Positions 6,891 to 15,361 of a DNA stretch of 29,048 nucleotides are shown here, in pieces. The first letter of the stretch is position 1. The number at the start of each line of letters is the position of its first letter. Position numbers and translations under genes: made by a program. The stretch is taken from contig QAMJ01000016.1 in NCBI GenBank assembly GCA_003150355.1, positions 1 to 29,048 of the forward strand, read 5' to 3'. Origin of the DNA: Clostridiales bacterium (GTDB lineage Bacteria; Bacillota; Clostridia; Oscillospirales; Oscillospiraceae). Below the pieces are notes generated by a model. That model was not told the origin of the DNA and ran no database searches. It was given only the letters and a program-made list of their open reading frames with translations.

Positions 6891-8219
6891 ATGACAACAA
6901 AAACGAAGAAAATACTGCTTATATGCGCGCTCACGCTTTCAGCGGCAGTTCTGCTCTTTTTCGGGTGCAAAAAAGGCGTGGAGCTTTACAACGCCAAAAA
7001 CGCCGATGAGCTGTTCGCCGCCGGGGATTATGCCGGTGCGCGCGAATGGTACGAAAAAAACGGCAGCGCCGAGGACATCGCGCGCTGCGACTATGAGCTG
7101 AACCGTGAAGCATATGAAGCGGCAGCGGCGCAGCTCGCAGCCGGGGAATACGACGCGGCGCGGCTTGCATTCGAAGCGCTCGGGGATTTTGAGGACGCGG
7201 CGGACAGAGCGCTGGAATGCATCCTTTTCAAGGCGCGCGCCCTGACGGACGCGGGCAGCTATACCGACGCGCTCGACGTGCTCGCCGCGCTCCCGGAGGA
7301 TCACACCGGCGCACAGGAGCTCACCGAGGAAGCGCGGGAGGGGCTGTATCAGCAGGCTCTCGCGGCGACATACGAATGCCGCATGGACGAAGCTGTCATG
7401 CTCTGGAACAGCCTCGGCAGCTATAAGGACAGCGACTCTCTCCTCAAGCGCTGCATGAGCCGTATAGTCAGCATGGCGGCCGGTACGGAAGAGCGCGTAA
7501 ACTACTCACCCTACGCCGGTAGAGACGTCGGCGACGGTATACTTTACTGGCACCGGCTTGGGCTTATATATGTGCCCAAGGAGTGCAATGCCGATACGCG
7601 CTGCATGATCTTCTATCCGGGCGGATACGACAGCGCGCTTGCAAACTCCTACTATCAGGACTACATTTACGCCGGCACATCCCCTAACGCGATAATCCTC
7701 TATATGTACACAAACGGCTTTTACGACATTGAAAGTCACATTGAGGACGCCTACCGCGCACTTGAGGAAGCAGCGCTGGAGAACAACGTCTTCCTGCATG
7801 ACATGGTCGTCTGCGGGGCGAGCAACGGCGCCTATACCGCCGTCAACACCGCGGCCTATCTCTATGAAAACTACGGCATCGCCGTGCGCTATGTGCTCAC
7901 CTTTGACGCCGGGGCGCACTGGGCGCACACCGATAAGGTGCTCACCCCCGAGCAATGCGACCTTGCCGCCGAAGCCGGGACGGAGTTCCTGCTGTTCGAG
8001 GGTGCTGGCATCGGCATGAACAAGAGCGCGATACATACGATGGTTCGCCACGGCTGCGACGTCACGATCGTGCTGTGCCGGAACTCCGGGCACTACGGCA
8101 TCATCTATGATGCGATATATAAGGGTATGCTCGACTGGGTACTCGGAAACGGCGAGCAGCCGACCGATGCGAACTATACCTACATCCCGCTCGATATCAC
8201 CTCGACATATCCGGAGTGA
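6891..8219 (+). CDS. Membrane-anchored helical-repeat protein with alpha/beta-hydrolase domain
   Basis: This protein has 442 residues. The N-terminus (about 7-26) is hydrophobic and ends in FFGC, so it is a signal anchor or a weak lipobox. Residues 35-190 are Ala/Glu/Tyr-rich helices with a repeated 'LFAAGDYAGAREWYE', 'QLAAGEYDAARLAFEALGDFEDA' and 'LWNSLGSYKDS' pattern, a TPR/Sel1-like array common in Clostridia surface proteins. From about 205 on, an alpha/beta-hydrolase fold follows: the nucleophile elbow is GASNG with Ser311, and the probable catalytic His is His401 in NSGHYG. The acid is unclear: Asp339 (FDAGAH) or a Glu in LLFEGAG. It probably acts as an extracytoplasmic esterase or peptidase-like enzyme; the substrate is unknown. 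GGAG (6880-6883) stands 7 nt before the ATG. Confidence 0.65.
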   Translation: MTTKTKKILLICALTLSAAVLLFFGCKKGVELYNAKNADELFAAGDYAGAREWYEKNGSAEDIARCDYELNREAYEAAAAQLAAGEYDAARLAFEALGDFEDAADRALECILFKARALTDAGSYTDALDVLAALPEDHTGAQELTEEAREGLYQQALAATYECRMDEAVMLWNSLGSYKDSDSLLKRCMSRIVSMAAGTEERVNYSPYAGRDVGDGILYWHRLGLIYVPKECNADTRCMIFYPGGYDSALANSYYQDYIYAGTSPNAIILYMYTNGFYDIESHIEDAYRALEEAALENNVFLHDMVVCGASNGAYTAVNTAAYLYENYGIAVRYVLTFDAGAHWAHTDKVLTPEQCDLAAEAGTEFLLFEGAGIGMNKSAIHTMVRHGCDVTIVLCRNSGHYGIIYDAIYKGMLDWVLGNGEQPTDANYTYIPLDITSTYPE

Positions 8220-8221
8220 AC

Positions 8222-8254
8222 GAAAAATGCCCGCGGAGCCATGGCTCCGCGGGC
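8222..8254 (-). terminator. Rho-independent terminator of CarD-like gene
   Basis: GCCCGCGGAGC / GCTCCGCGGGC (8229-8239 and 8244-8254) form a perfect stem with a CATG loop. Read on the minus strand it is followed by ATTTTTCGTT. It lies 27 nt after the CarD-like stop codon and 9 nt after the plus-strand hydrolase stop, so it can serve both. Confidence 0.85.
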
Positions 8255-8280
8255 GCTGCTGCCTTATCTTGTCCGCAATT

Positions 8281-8772
8281 TCAGTTCGTCCCTATCCTCT
8301 GCGCGATGTAGTCCTCGACCTCAGTAAGCTCAATGCCCAGCGCTACCGAAAGCTCACCGTGGAGGATGTCCTTCGCGCGCTTCATCGTGGACTCGGCGCG
8401 GCTGCTCTTGGTCTTGCGCTCGGCCAGTCTCCCGTGCAGGCCCTTGACGATGGCGACCAGCGCCTCGCAGCTGTGCTGCTTGAAAAGCTCCTTATAAAAG
8501 GCGTCGACATGGTTGAAGCGGCTGTCATTGCATACGGCGGGTGCTATGCCCGGTATCGCGTCAATGAGCGCCTCAGCCTCCTCGCGGCTGATGACAGGGC
8601 GCATGAACGCCCCGGAATCCACCGGCGAATAGTACACGCCGGTGCCGATAAGCGGCGCGAGATAATAATAAAGCTTGTCCTTTGACGCTCCGCTTATCTC
8701 CAGCGGGGCAATTTTGATAACCGTGCAGACTCCGTTCTCTCCGTAAACTATTTTTTCTCCGACCGAATACAT
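8281..8772 (-). CDS. CarD family transcriptional regulator
   Basis: This 163-residue protein begins MYSVGEKIVYGENGVCTVI, the hallmark start of the CarD/CdnL/TRCF RNA-polymerase-interaction domain (about 1-65). It continues with the typical YYYLAPL and VYYSPVD strands. The C-terminal half is helical and charged, as in CarD proteins, where it contacts promoter DNA at the upstream edge of the bubble. These proteins bind the polymerase beta subunit and stabilise open complexes. The frame opens 25 codons earlier, but that extension is part of the A/T-rich intergenic region. The ATG at 8772 follows AGGGGT and leaves a promoter upstream. It is divergent from the CmpB-hemZ-kinase operon and has its own terminator. 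Confidence 0.85.
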   Translation of the reverse strand: MYSVGEKIVYGENGVCTVIKIAPLEISGASKDKLYYYLAPLIGTGVYYSPVDSGAFMRPVISREEAEALIDAIPGIAPAVCNDSRFNHVDAFYKELFKQHSCEALVAIVKGLHGRLAERKTKSSRAESTMKRAKDILHGELSVALGIELTEVEDYIAQRIGTN

Positions 8773-8805
8773 CGTAAATCTACCCCTATCATATATTACA
8801 TACCT

Positions 8806-8835
8806 ATAATACAACATTTCCGGAAATTTTTCCAA
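8806..8835 (-). promoter_or_regulatory. Promoter of CarD-like gene
   Basis: On the minus strand TTGGAA (8835-8830) and TATTAT (8811-8806) are 18 bp apart, placing transcription start about 27 nt before the ATG at 8772. Confidence 0.5.
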
Positions 8836-8881
8836 TGGTTTTTTCAAATTTTTTTCATGAACAGTGCCCGCTTTTTGACGA

Positions 8882-8910
8882 TTGTGTTTACCGCAAAAGC
8901 CTGATATAAT
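8882..8910 (+). promoter_or_regulatory. Extended -10 promoter of CmpB-hemZ-kinase operon
   Basis: TATAAT at 8905-8910 is preceded by TGA (extended -10, TGN). The only -35 at proper distance is the weak TTGTGT at 8882-8887 (17 bp). TTGACG at 8875-8880 is better in sequence but 24 bp away. Start is expected near 8917. Confidence 0.6.
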
Positions 8911-8942
8911 GAGCTGTCGACAAATACTGACAGCTCATTATA
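8905..8942. promoter_or_regulatory. 14-bp-arm inverted repeat over the -10 box (putative operator)
   Basis: TATAATGAGCTGTC (8905-8918) and its exact complement GACAGCTCATTATA (8929-8942) flank a 10-base spacer. The left arm contains the whole -10 hexamer, and the right arm ends 2 bp before the ribosome site GGAGG (8945-8949). Because the left arm is mostly upstream of the predicted start, a transcript from this promoter could not form the hairpin, so a DNA operator is more likely than an RNA element. Confidence 0.65.
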
Positions 8943-8955
8943 CCGGAGGTTCGTC

Positions 8956-9882
8956 ATGGATATTGGTTACAGCTTTGGTCAGATGATATGGATAGTTCTT
9001 GTATATTCGTTTCTCGGCTGGTGCTGCGAGGTCGCCTTTGCGGCGGTGCGCCGCGGCATCTTTGTCAACCGCGGCTTTCTCAACGGCCCCGTCTGCCCGA
9101 TCTACGGCTTCGGTGTGCTGATAGTGCTGCTGGTGCTCGAGCCCGTCAAGGATAATCTCGCGCTGCTGTTTTTCGGCAGCATGGTGCTCACCTCGGCGCT
9201 GGAGTTCTTCATCGGCTTTATCATGGAGCAGTTCTTCCATGACAAGTGGTGGGACTATTCCGAGAACCCCTTCAACATCAAGGGCTATATCTGCCTTGAG
9301 TTCTCGCTCGTCTGGGGCGCGGCCTGCGTGCTCGTCGTCGATGTTATTCATCCGATGATCTTTAAGCTCATCTGCGCCATCCCCGAAAAGCTCAGCCTCT
9401 GGCTCATGGTCTTCTTCACCGCAGTGCTCATTTCCGACGCAGTCATCACGCTCTGGAACATGCTCAAGCTGCCGAAGCGTCTGCGCGCTATCGACGAGCT
9501 TGAAAAGGCCATGACCGCCGTGTCCGACGCTATCGGCGAAAAGGTCTATGAGGGCGTGGAGCACAGCAAGGAGCGCAGCGAAGCCTTCGATGAGAAGCAC
9601 CCCGAGCTTGCCGAGCGCCGCAAGGAGGCCTTTGAGGATGTGCTCGAAAAGCGCAGTGAGATCAACCGCGAGGTCAAAGCGCGTGAGGACGAGAGCCTTG
9701 AGGCTCTGCGCGCGAAGAAAGCCGAGCTTGAGGCGAAGCTCGAAGCGCTCAGAAAGCCCAACATCATCTCCGAACGTATCGCCATGGCCTACCCGAAGCT
9801 CTCCGAGGGCCGCCATTACGGCCGTCAGATAGCCAAGATCAGAGAGCGCCGCGCCCAGCGCAAAAACGGAGGCAAGCAGTGA
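8956..9882 (+). CDS. CmpB-like membrane protein (putative 'ABC-transporter type IV' family)
   Basis: This 308-residue protein has a membrane half with about five hydrophobic segments (1-170) and a highly charged, helical, probably coiled-coil half (about 180-305). The N-terminus (YSFLGWCCEVAF, then 'RGFLNGPVCPIYGFG') and the later W.YS/NI.GYICLEFSL.WG element are hallmarks of the family called 'putative ABC-transporter type IV' (CmpB-like). Despite that name it carries no ATPase and its transport role is unproven. The long cytoplasmic coiled coil, rich in Glu and Arg, could be an assembly or docking arm. GGAGG (8945-8949) precedes the ATG by 6 nt. The stop overlaps the hemZ start, so the two are translationally coupled. 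Confidence 0.75.
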   Translation: MDIGYSFGQMIWIVLVYSFLGWCCEVAFAAVRRGIFVNRGFLNGPVCPIYGFGVLIVLLVLEPVKDNLALLFFGSMVLTSALEFFIGFIMEQFFHDKWWDYSENPFNIKGYICLEFSLVWGAACVLVVDVIHPMIFKLICAIPEKLSLWLMVFFTAVLISDAVITLWNMLKLPKRLRAIDELEKAMTAVSDAIGEKVYEGVEHSKERSEAFDEKHPELAERRKEAFEDVLEKRSEINREVKAREDESLEALRAKKAELEAKLEALRKPNIISERIAMAYPKLSEGRHYGRQIAKIRERRAQRKNGGKQ

Positions 9883-11360
9883 GGCTCTATCTTCACGGAC
9901 ATGAATATAAATACGCCGTCGAGCAGATGCTGCTGACGATGTTTCCCGCTGAGCGCCCCGAATATCCCGACGGCAAGCCCGAGGGCGAGCGGCTGGAAAT
10001 AAGCCTCAGCCATACCGCGCAGCGGACTACCGCCTGCTGTACCCTGCGCATAAACGGCGGCATATACAAAGGCCGCGCCCAGTGTGCAAACACCGCGATG
10101 ACGGACGCTCTGCATACCGACCGCGTGTGCCAGCGGCTCATAAAGGACGCAATATACCGCGCGGCGCTCCGCTCCGGCTGTCCGCGTCCCGCATGGGGCG
10201 CGCTCACCGGCGTGCGCCCCGGCAAGGTGCTAAGCAGCCTGATAGCCGAGGAGCATGACGAAGATAAAGCCCTGCGCCGCTTCATCAGGGAATATGACGT
10301 CAGTCCTGCCCGCGCGCAGCTGTGCATGACGACCACGCGCGAGACTCTTCGCGCCGCCGCTTCCCTCTCGCCGAAGGATATTTGCCTTTATGTGGGCATC
10401 CCCTTCTGCCCCACACGCTGTGCTTATTGCAGCTTTGTGAGCCAGTCCGTTGAGAAGAGCATGAAGCTCATCCCGCCTTTTCTGGAGGCTCTCGAAAAGG
10501 AGATCGCCGCGACTGCCGCGCAGGTCAACGCTTTGGGGCTGCGCGTCGTGTCCGTCTACATGGGCGGCGGCACACCGACGACGCTCTCCGCAGAGCAGCT
10601 TGACCGGCTGTGTTCGGTGCTTGAGGATGAATTTGACCTCAGTGCTGTGCGTGAATACACTGTCGAGGCAGGCCGTCCCGATACCATCAGCACCGCCAAG
10701 CTGCGTGTGCTGAGAGCGCACGGAGTCGACAGAGTCAGCGTAAACCCGCAGACGATGAGCGATCGTGTGCTTGAGCTCATCGGCCGCCGCCACACCGCGG
10801 CGGATATCGAGCATGCACTTCAGCTCGTGCGCGAGACCGGCGGCTTTGACGTGAACATGGATCTCATCGCCGGGCTCCCCGGTGACAGCGCCGAGGGCTT
10901 CCGGGATACTGTTGAAAAGGTGCTCGCTTTGGGTGCGGAAAATATAACCGTCCATACCCTGTCGCTGAAAAAGGGCTCGCGCATCACTCTTGAGGAGGTC
11001 CCCATCCCGGGTGCCGATGAGGTCGCAGCAATGCTCGACTTTGCCGGGGAGCGTCTCAGTGCTGCCGGTTACTCGCCATACTATCTCTACCGGCAGAAGT
11101 TCATGTCCGGCGGCTTTGAAAACGTCGGCTGGGCCAAGGATGGCCGGGTGAACCTGTATAATATCTGCATCATGGAGGAGCTGTGCAGTATAATAGCAAT
11201 GGGCGGGGGCGGCTCGACAAAGCTGATCCGTCCCGACGACGGGCGCAATATCCGCATCATGGCTCCGAAATACCCGCTTGAATACATAAACAGCATCGGC
11301 AATACCTGTGCTGAAAAAGTAAAAATTCTTGATTTTTATAACAATATAGAACACAAATAA
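9879..11360 (+). CDS. hemZ: HemZ, oxygen-independent coproporphyrinogen III oxidase-like radical SAM enzyme
   Basis: The 493-residue product belongs to the HemN/HemZ branch of radical SAM enzymes. An N-terminal region of about 160 residues precedes the SAM domain, the HemZ arrangement. The 4Fe-4S cluster motif is Cys177-X3-Cys181-X2-Cys184 (FCPTRCAYC), followed by the SAM-binding YMGGGTPTTL and VNMDLIAGLPG. HemN-type enzymes oxidatively decarboxylate coproporphyrinogen III without oxygen; for HemZ proteins of anaerobes the true substrate is less certain. The GTG start at 9879 overlaps the upstream stop by 4 nt (GTGA), with GGAGG 6 nt before it. No other haem genes are in the window. Confidence 0.9.
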   Translation: MRLYLHGHEYKYAVEQMLLTMFPAERPEYPDGKPEGERLEISLSHTAQRTTACCTLRINGGIYKGRAQCANTAMTDALHTDRVCQRLIKDAIYRAALRSGCPRPAWGALTGVRPGKVLSSLIAEEHDEDKALRRFIREYDVSPARAQLCMTTTRETLRAAASLSPKDICLYVGIPFCPTRCAYCSFVSQSVEKSMKLIPPFLEALEKEIAATAAQVNALGLRVVSVYMGGGTPTTLSAEQLDRLCSVLEDEFDLSAVREYTVEAGRPDTISTAKLRVLRAHGVDRVSVNPQTMSDRVLELIGRRHTAADIEHALQLVRETGGFDVNMDLIAGLPGDSAEGFRDTVEKVLALGAENITVHTLSLKKGSRITLEEVPIPGADEVAAMLDFAGERLSAAGYSPYYLYRQKFMSGGFENVGWAKDGRVNLYNICIMEELCSIIAMGGGGSTKLIRPDDGRNIRIMAPKYPLEYINSIGNTCAEKVKILDFYNNIEHK

Positions 11361-11372
11361 GGAGGAAAAGTT

Positions 11373-12305
11373 ATGGCGTTTCAGCTTGAAGATATCAACT
11401 TCAAAACCGTCGCCGATCCGAAAGGCTTCATTGAGGAGGGCGATCAGGCCTATAAGGACAGAGTCGCCAAGGCCGCGGATAAGATAATCAACAACCGCGA
11501 TAAGAGCCCCATCGTTCTGCTCTCCGGGCCGTCCGGTTCAAGCAAGACCACGACCTCGATGAAGATCGCCGAGGAGCTCAACCGCCGCGGCATCGGCACG
11601 CACTACATCGGCATGGACGATTATTTCAAGACCATCGACGATAACAGCCCCCGCACACCCGAGGGCGATCTGGATCTCGAGTCCCCGCTCTGCCTTGACA
11701 TGGAGCTTATGAACAGGCACTTTGACATGCTCTCCAAGGGTGAGCGCATCTACGTGCCGAAGTACGAATTTGCCCGGCGCATGAGGAGTCTCACGCCCTC
11801 CAAGTCCATCCAGCTCAAGAAGGATGAGGTCGTCATCGTCGAGGGCATCCACGCCCTGAATGACATGATAACGAACGCGCACCCCGAAGCTTTCAAGCTC
11901 TACATCTCCGCGCGCAGCGATGTGCTCTTCGGTGACCGCGTAGTCTTTAAGCGCACCTGGTTCCGCCTTGTGCGGCGCATGGTCAGGGACTACAACTTCC
12001 GCGGCTCCTCCGCCGCCGAGACGATGAGCATGTGGGCAAACGTCCGCCGCGGCGAGAAGCTGTACATCTCCCCGTACAAGAACAAGGCCGACTATCAGTT
12101 TGACACCGCGCTTCCCTACGAGCTGCCCGTATTCAACGAGACGGCGACGCAGCTGTTCCAGTCCGTGCCCGAGGGCATCGAGCGCTTTGACGAGCTGCGC
12201 CAGGTGCTGCCTGCGCTCCAGCTCTTCGGGGTCATTGACCATAGCCTGATCCCCAAGGAAGCCATGATACGCGAGTTCATCGGCGGCGGCATTTACGAAT
12301 ACTGA
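11373..12305 (+). CDS. Uridine kinase-like P-loop nucleoside kinase
   Basis: This 310-residue protein has a Walker A (GPSGSSKTT, 52-60), a DDYF element shortly after (IGMDDYFK) and VVIVEGIHALND, the order found in uridine kinase/phosphoribulokinase-type enzymes. The expected reaction is ATP-dependent phosphorylation of uridine or cytidine. An N-terminal extension of about 45 residues and a C-terminal extension make it longer than Udk of E. coli. Clostridia have a group of such long 'nucleoside kinases', often part of a bigger protein with a TGS/threonyl-tRNA-synthetase-like N-terminus, which is absent here. AAGGAGG lies just upstream, 12 nt after hemZ, so it is the last gene of the operon ended by the terminator at 12393. 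Confidence 0.8.
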   Translation: MAFQLEDINFKTVADPKGFIEEGDQAYKDRVAKAADKIINNRDKSPIVLLSGPSGSSKTTTSMKIAEELNRRGIGTHYIGMDDYFKTIDDNSPRTPEGDLDLESPLCLDMELMNRHFDMLSKGERIYVPKYEFARRMRSLTPSKSIQLKKDEVVIVEGIHALNDMITNAHPEAFKLYISARSDVLFGDRVVFKRTWFRLVRRMVRDYNFRGSSAAETMSMWANVRRGEKLYISPYKNKADYQFDTALPYELPVFNETATQLFQSVPEGIERFDELRQVLPALQLFGVIDHSLIPKEAMIREFIGGGIYEY

Positions 12306-12392
12306 TATAGACATTGTCGCCGGTTCCAGCGCGCGTCGCTCAGCTTGTTTTATGGTTCCATTATACTGGGAGTCTCCCTGTCTCATTAACAC

Positions 12393-12437
12393 AACGCCCC
12401 GATGCCATTTTCGGCATCGGGGCGTTCGTTTTTTTTA
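12393..12437 (+). terminator. Rho-independent terminator of hemZ-kinase operon
   Basis: AACGCCCCGATGCC (12393-12406), a 6-base loop, and a perfect complement (12413-12426) are followed by CGTTTTTTTT. It lies 88 nt after the kinase stop and 13 nt from the convergent dctM stop. On the minus strand no T-tract follows. Confidence 0.92.
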
Positions 12438-12449
12438 TGCGGTGTGAAG

Positions 12450-13736
12450 TCAATTCATAAGAAGATTCGGGAGAAACAGAATGACCTCCGGTAGGAAAAT
12501 CATGATCGCCGCAACCGCCAGAAACGTCAGGTAGAACGGAATGGTTTGCTTTATAACGGCAGCCGAAGGCACATGTGCTATCGAGGCACTCAGAAGCATT
12601 GTCAGACCATACGGCGGAGTTACGAATCCAAAACACAGCGTTACAACCACAAGCGTTGCGACATGCAGCGGATCAAGTCCCGCCGCACGTGACAGTTCCT
12701 GAACTATCGGCAGGAAAATCATGATTGCGGGAATTGCATCCATGAAACAGCCCAGAATCATAAACAGGAAGAACAGGAAAAACAGCGTCAGGTAATGGCT
12801 GCCGTTTATCGGTCCAGACATTTGCAGGATCAGCTTGGGAATCTGAAGATACGCGATCATATAGCCGAAAGCACCTGCTCCGGCGGCGCAGAACATCGGA
12901 GCCGCCATGCTGATGAGGGTAGTCTTAACAATGTCCACGAATTCTTTGAGATGTACACGTCTGTATACAAACACTGTAACAAACAGGCAATATACAGCGG
13001 CAACCATTCCGGACTCAGTCGCAGTGAATATGCCGCCGAGCACACCGGCAATTATTATGACCGGGACGAGCAGCGCAAGGGAAGCATACTTGAAGGCTTT
13101 CCATATCTCCCCTGCCGTGGCACGGTGCTCTCTGTGTTTGATTGAGGGGTACTTCTTTGCCCAATGATAAATCGTTATCATCATGAACAATGCAATGAAG
13201 AATCCGGGAATAAAGCCTGCCAGGAACATTGCCGCTACACTGACGCCGCCGTATGCGCCGTAAACAACCATCAGCATACTCGGCGGGATTATCGGGCCCA
13301 TCGTCGAAGCGCAGGCGTTTATTGCAGCGGCCATCTCTGGCGGATAACCCTCCTGCTTCATCACCGGGATCATCATGCTTCCGAGTGCTGCGGCATCAGC
13401 GTTGGCTGAGCCTGAAATGCCTGCCATTATCATGTTGGAGAGCACATTCACCTGACCAAGACCGCCGCGTATATGGCCGACAAGCGATGATGCAAAACCG
13501 ACAAGTCTTTCAGTTATCTGCCCATGCTCCATAATATTACCGACCAACAGGAACAGTGGGATTGCGAGGAGCGTATAGCTGTTGACCATGCTGAACATCT
13601 GTTGCACAAGAAACAGCGGCGTGATTCCGTAGCTAAGTCCCGTAAGCATGGCAGAGGCGCCAAGGCTCACCGCAACCGGAACTCCGAGAAGGCACAGAAC
13701 AAAGAAACTGATAAACAGAATAGCTACAAGATTCAT
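12450..13736 (-). CDS. dctM: TRAP transporter large membrane subunit (DctM)
   Basis: This 428-residue protein is strongly hydrophobic with about 11-12 spans. Family signatures include 'IPLFLLVGNIMEHG', 'SGSANADAAALGSMMIPVMKQEGYPPEMAAAINA', 'GPIIPPSM' and 'FGFVTPPYGLTM'. It is the elevator-type translocating subunit of a TRAP transporter, which takes up carboxylate-bearing solutes using a sodium gradient with the DctQ subunit and the DctP binding protein. The start overlaps the dctQ stop by 4 nt (ATGA), with GCAGGAAA immediately before it, so the two are translated together. It is the distal gene of the GH88-dctPQM operon. Base composition and codon use are visibly lower in GC than in the hemZ operon next door. 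Confidence 0.95.
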   Translation of the reverse strand: MNLVAILFISFFVLCLLGVPVAVSLGASAMLTGLSYGITPLFLVQQMFSMVNSYTLLAIPLFLLVGNIMEHGQITERLVGFASSLVGHIRGGLGQVNVLSNMIMAGISGSANADAAALGSMMIPVMKQEGYPPEMAAAINACASTMGPIIPPSMLMVVYGAYGGVSVAAMFLAGFIPGFFIALFMMITIYHWAKKYPSIKHREHRATAGEIWKAFKYASLALLVPVIIIAGVLGGIFTATESGMVAAVYCLFVTVFVYRRVHLKEFVDIVKTTLISMAAPMFCAAGAGAFGYMIAYLQIPKLILQMSGPINGSHYLTLFFLFFLFMILGCFMDAIPAIMIFLPIVQELSRAAGLDPLHVATLVVVTLCFGFVTPPYGLTMLLSASIAHVPSAAVIKQTIPFYLTFLAVAAIMIFLPEVILFLPNLLMN

Positions 13737-14281
13737 TTTCCTGCCTCCTTCAACTGCTCACATACGCTTTTTATATCCGTGCCGGAAAACAGCAGAGCAA
13801 AATGTTCAATGCAGAAATACGCCATGCAGATTCCGCCAACAAGCATACAGGAAGTAAAATATACCATGCAGATTCCTGATGGCTGTGAGAAGTGATGTAA
13901 AGACATGCCGGCATATTCTGCCGCGTAGTATGTCAGCACACAGATAAACGCCAACGTAACCAGATGGTCAAACACCTCCACGATCCTGTGCGGAAGTCCT
14001 TTTAGATGGCCTACGATTATATCTATCTTAAAGTGAGTACCACGGCGAATACCGATCGCTGCGCCGGTGAATATCGCCCACACATATGCCAGAAGCGCAA
14101 ACTCCTGCATCCATACTATCGGGCGAAAAAGCTGTCTCGCGGTCACATCAATGAGGACAGCTGCGAGAAATAGGACAACAGCACAGCCGCCGATTATGAG
14201 CAGAAGCGATTCCATCAGGTTCCCAAGCCTGACAATAATCAGAACCGGCTTTGACAGGGATAGGTTATTCTTGCTATTCAT
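13733..14281 (-). CDS. dctQ: TRAP transporter small membrane subunit (DctQ)
   Basis: This 182-residue protein has four hydrophobic segments and the small-subunit motif 'VWMQEFALLAYVWAIFTGAAIGIRRGTHFKID', which aligns with DctQ proteins. It packs against DctM and scaffolds it in the membrane. The start codon lies 14 nt after the dctP stop. I see no good ribosome site before it (the upstream bases read AATTTCCTATACACT), so translation probably depends on coupling to dctP. It overlaps dctM by 4 nt. Confidence 0.92.
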   Translation of the reverse strand: MNSKNNLSLSKPVLIIVRLGNLMESLLLIIGGCAVVLFLAAVLIDVTARQLFRPIVWMQEFALLAYVWAIFTGAAIGIRRGTHFKIDIIVGHLKGLPHRIVEVFDHLVTLAFICVLTYYAAEYAGMSLHHFSQPSGICMVYFTSCMLVGGICMAYFCIEHFALLFSGTDIKSVCEQLKEAGK

Positions 14282-14295
14282 AGTGTATAGGAAAT

Positions 14296-15339
14296 TCAGC
14301 GAAGCTCGTTGATGCGGTCAAGAATGGCCGAGCAGCCCAGATCCTCAGCAATGCCCTCATGCAGCGGAAGGATAAGCTCTTTCCACGGCGCTGTATCTAT
14401 CTCAATGAATGTCACGCCGTCATTCTTGAGCTGCTCACAATAGGCGCTGTCAAGTTCGAGCTGATGCTCAAGAGAGTACGACGCGGTTTCCTTTGCCGCC
14501 TCATATATCGCCTCAGTATATTCCTGCGGCAGCTGAGAGAGGGTCTTTTCGGAGGCCCACAGCTCTGTAACGAGCCACTGGTGCTCAGTGACGGTGACGT
14601 AAGGGGCAACCTCATAGTGCTTGGAGGCGGCATAAGAGGAGTAGGTATTCTCGGCGCCATCAACAAGCTTGGTCTGGAGCGCTGAATATACTTCGCTGAA
14701 TGCGACGGTCGTTGCAGTCGCGCCAAGAGTATTCCATACAAGGGTGTCAACCGCTGACGGCATAACACGTATCTTCATTCCCTTGAGATCGTCAAGCTTT
14801 TCAACAGGCTTATTCGTATAAAGATTGCGTGTGCCGTTGCCCATGAGATTGAGAAGCTTGATTCCCAAATCCTTGGAATCAATTATATCGGTATACATTT
14901 TGAAAATATTCTCGTCATTTGCTACCTTGACAAGATGATCCTTGCTGTCAAAGAGGTAGCACACGCCAAGCATACCAAGCTCAGGAACCATTGCCGTGGT
15001 GTTGGCTCCGTTTGCCATAAGGAAATCAAGAGAGCCCATGGAGAGGCTTTCCATCATCGTTGCCTCGTCTCCAAGCTGAGAGTTGGGAAATATGTCGATA
15101 TTGACGGCACCGTCAGTTTTTTCATTCACAAGTCTTGCGAAGTATTCACAGGTGTCGTTAAACGGATGGTCGTTTGCCTGAGAATGTCCCATTCTAAAGC
15201 TGAACGTCTTTTCAGGGACAGCTTCCGCGGCAGAACTTTCCCCGGCAGCTGAGCTGTCAGACGCGTTGGAACTGCCGCAGCCGGCAAGGAGGGAGAGCGC
15301 CATGCAGCAAATAAGTATAATTGACAGATACTTTTTCAT
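14296..15339 (-). CDS. dctP: TRAP transporter substrate-binding lipoprotein (DctP)
   Basis: This 347-residue protein has a lipoprotein signal ending in LLAGC (Cys21), as expected for a Gram-positive TRAP binding protein tethered to the outer membrane face. The mature part has the DctP features 'FRMGHSQANDHPFNDTCEYFARLV', 'NSQLGDE' and 'LKGMKIRVMPSAVDTLVWNTLGATATTVAFSEVYSALQTKLVDGAEN'. The Arg in KIRVMPS is the conserved residue that clamps the ligand's carboxylate in this family. The neighbouring GH88 hydrolase suggests the ligand is an unsaturated uronic-acid-ended sugar. AAGGAG precedes the ATG, 22 nt after the GH88 stop. Confidence 0.95.
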   Translation of the reverse strand: MKKYLSIILICCMALSLLAGCGSSNASDSSAAGESSAAEAVPEKTFSFRMGHSQANDHPFNDTCEYFARLVNEKTDGAVNIDIFPNSQLGDEATMMESLSMGSLDFLMANGANTTAMVPELGMLGVCYLFDSKDHLVKVANDENIFKMYTDIIDSKDLGIKLLNLMGNGTRNLYTNKPVEKLDDLKGMKIRVMPSAVDTLVWNTLGATATTVAFSEVYSALQTKLVDGAENTYSSYAASKHYEVAPYVTVTEHQWLVTELWASEKTLSQLPQEYTEAIYEAAKETASYSLEHQLELDSAYCEQLKNDGVTFIEIDTAPWKELILPLHEGIAEDLGCSAILDRINELR

Positions 15340-15361
15340 TTGATTATTCTCCTTTTTATTA

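Noticed and set aside
12306..12392. Possible tRNA or small RNA between kinase stop and terminator
   Set aside because: There is no cloverleaf or CCA-like acceptor end. It looks like an ordinary 3' untranslated region.
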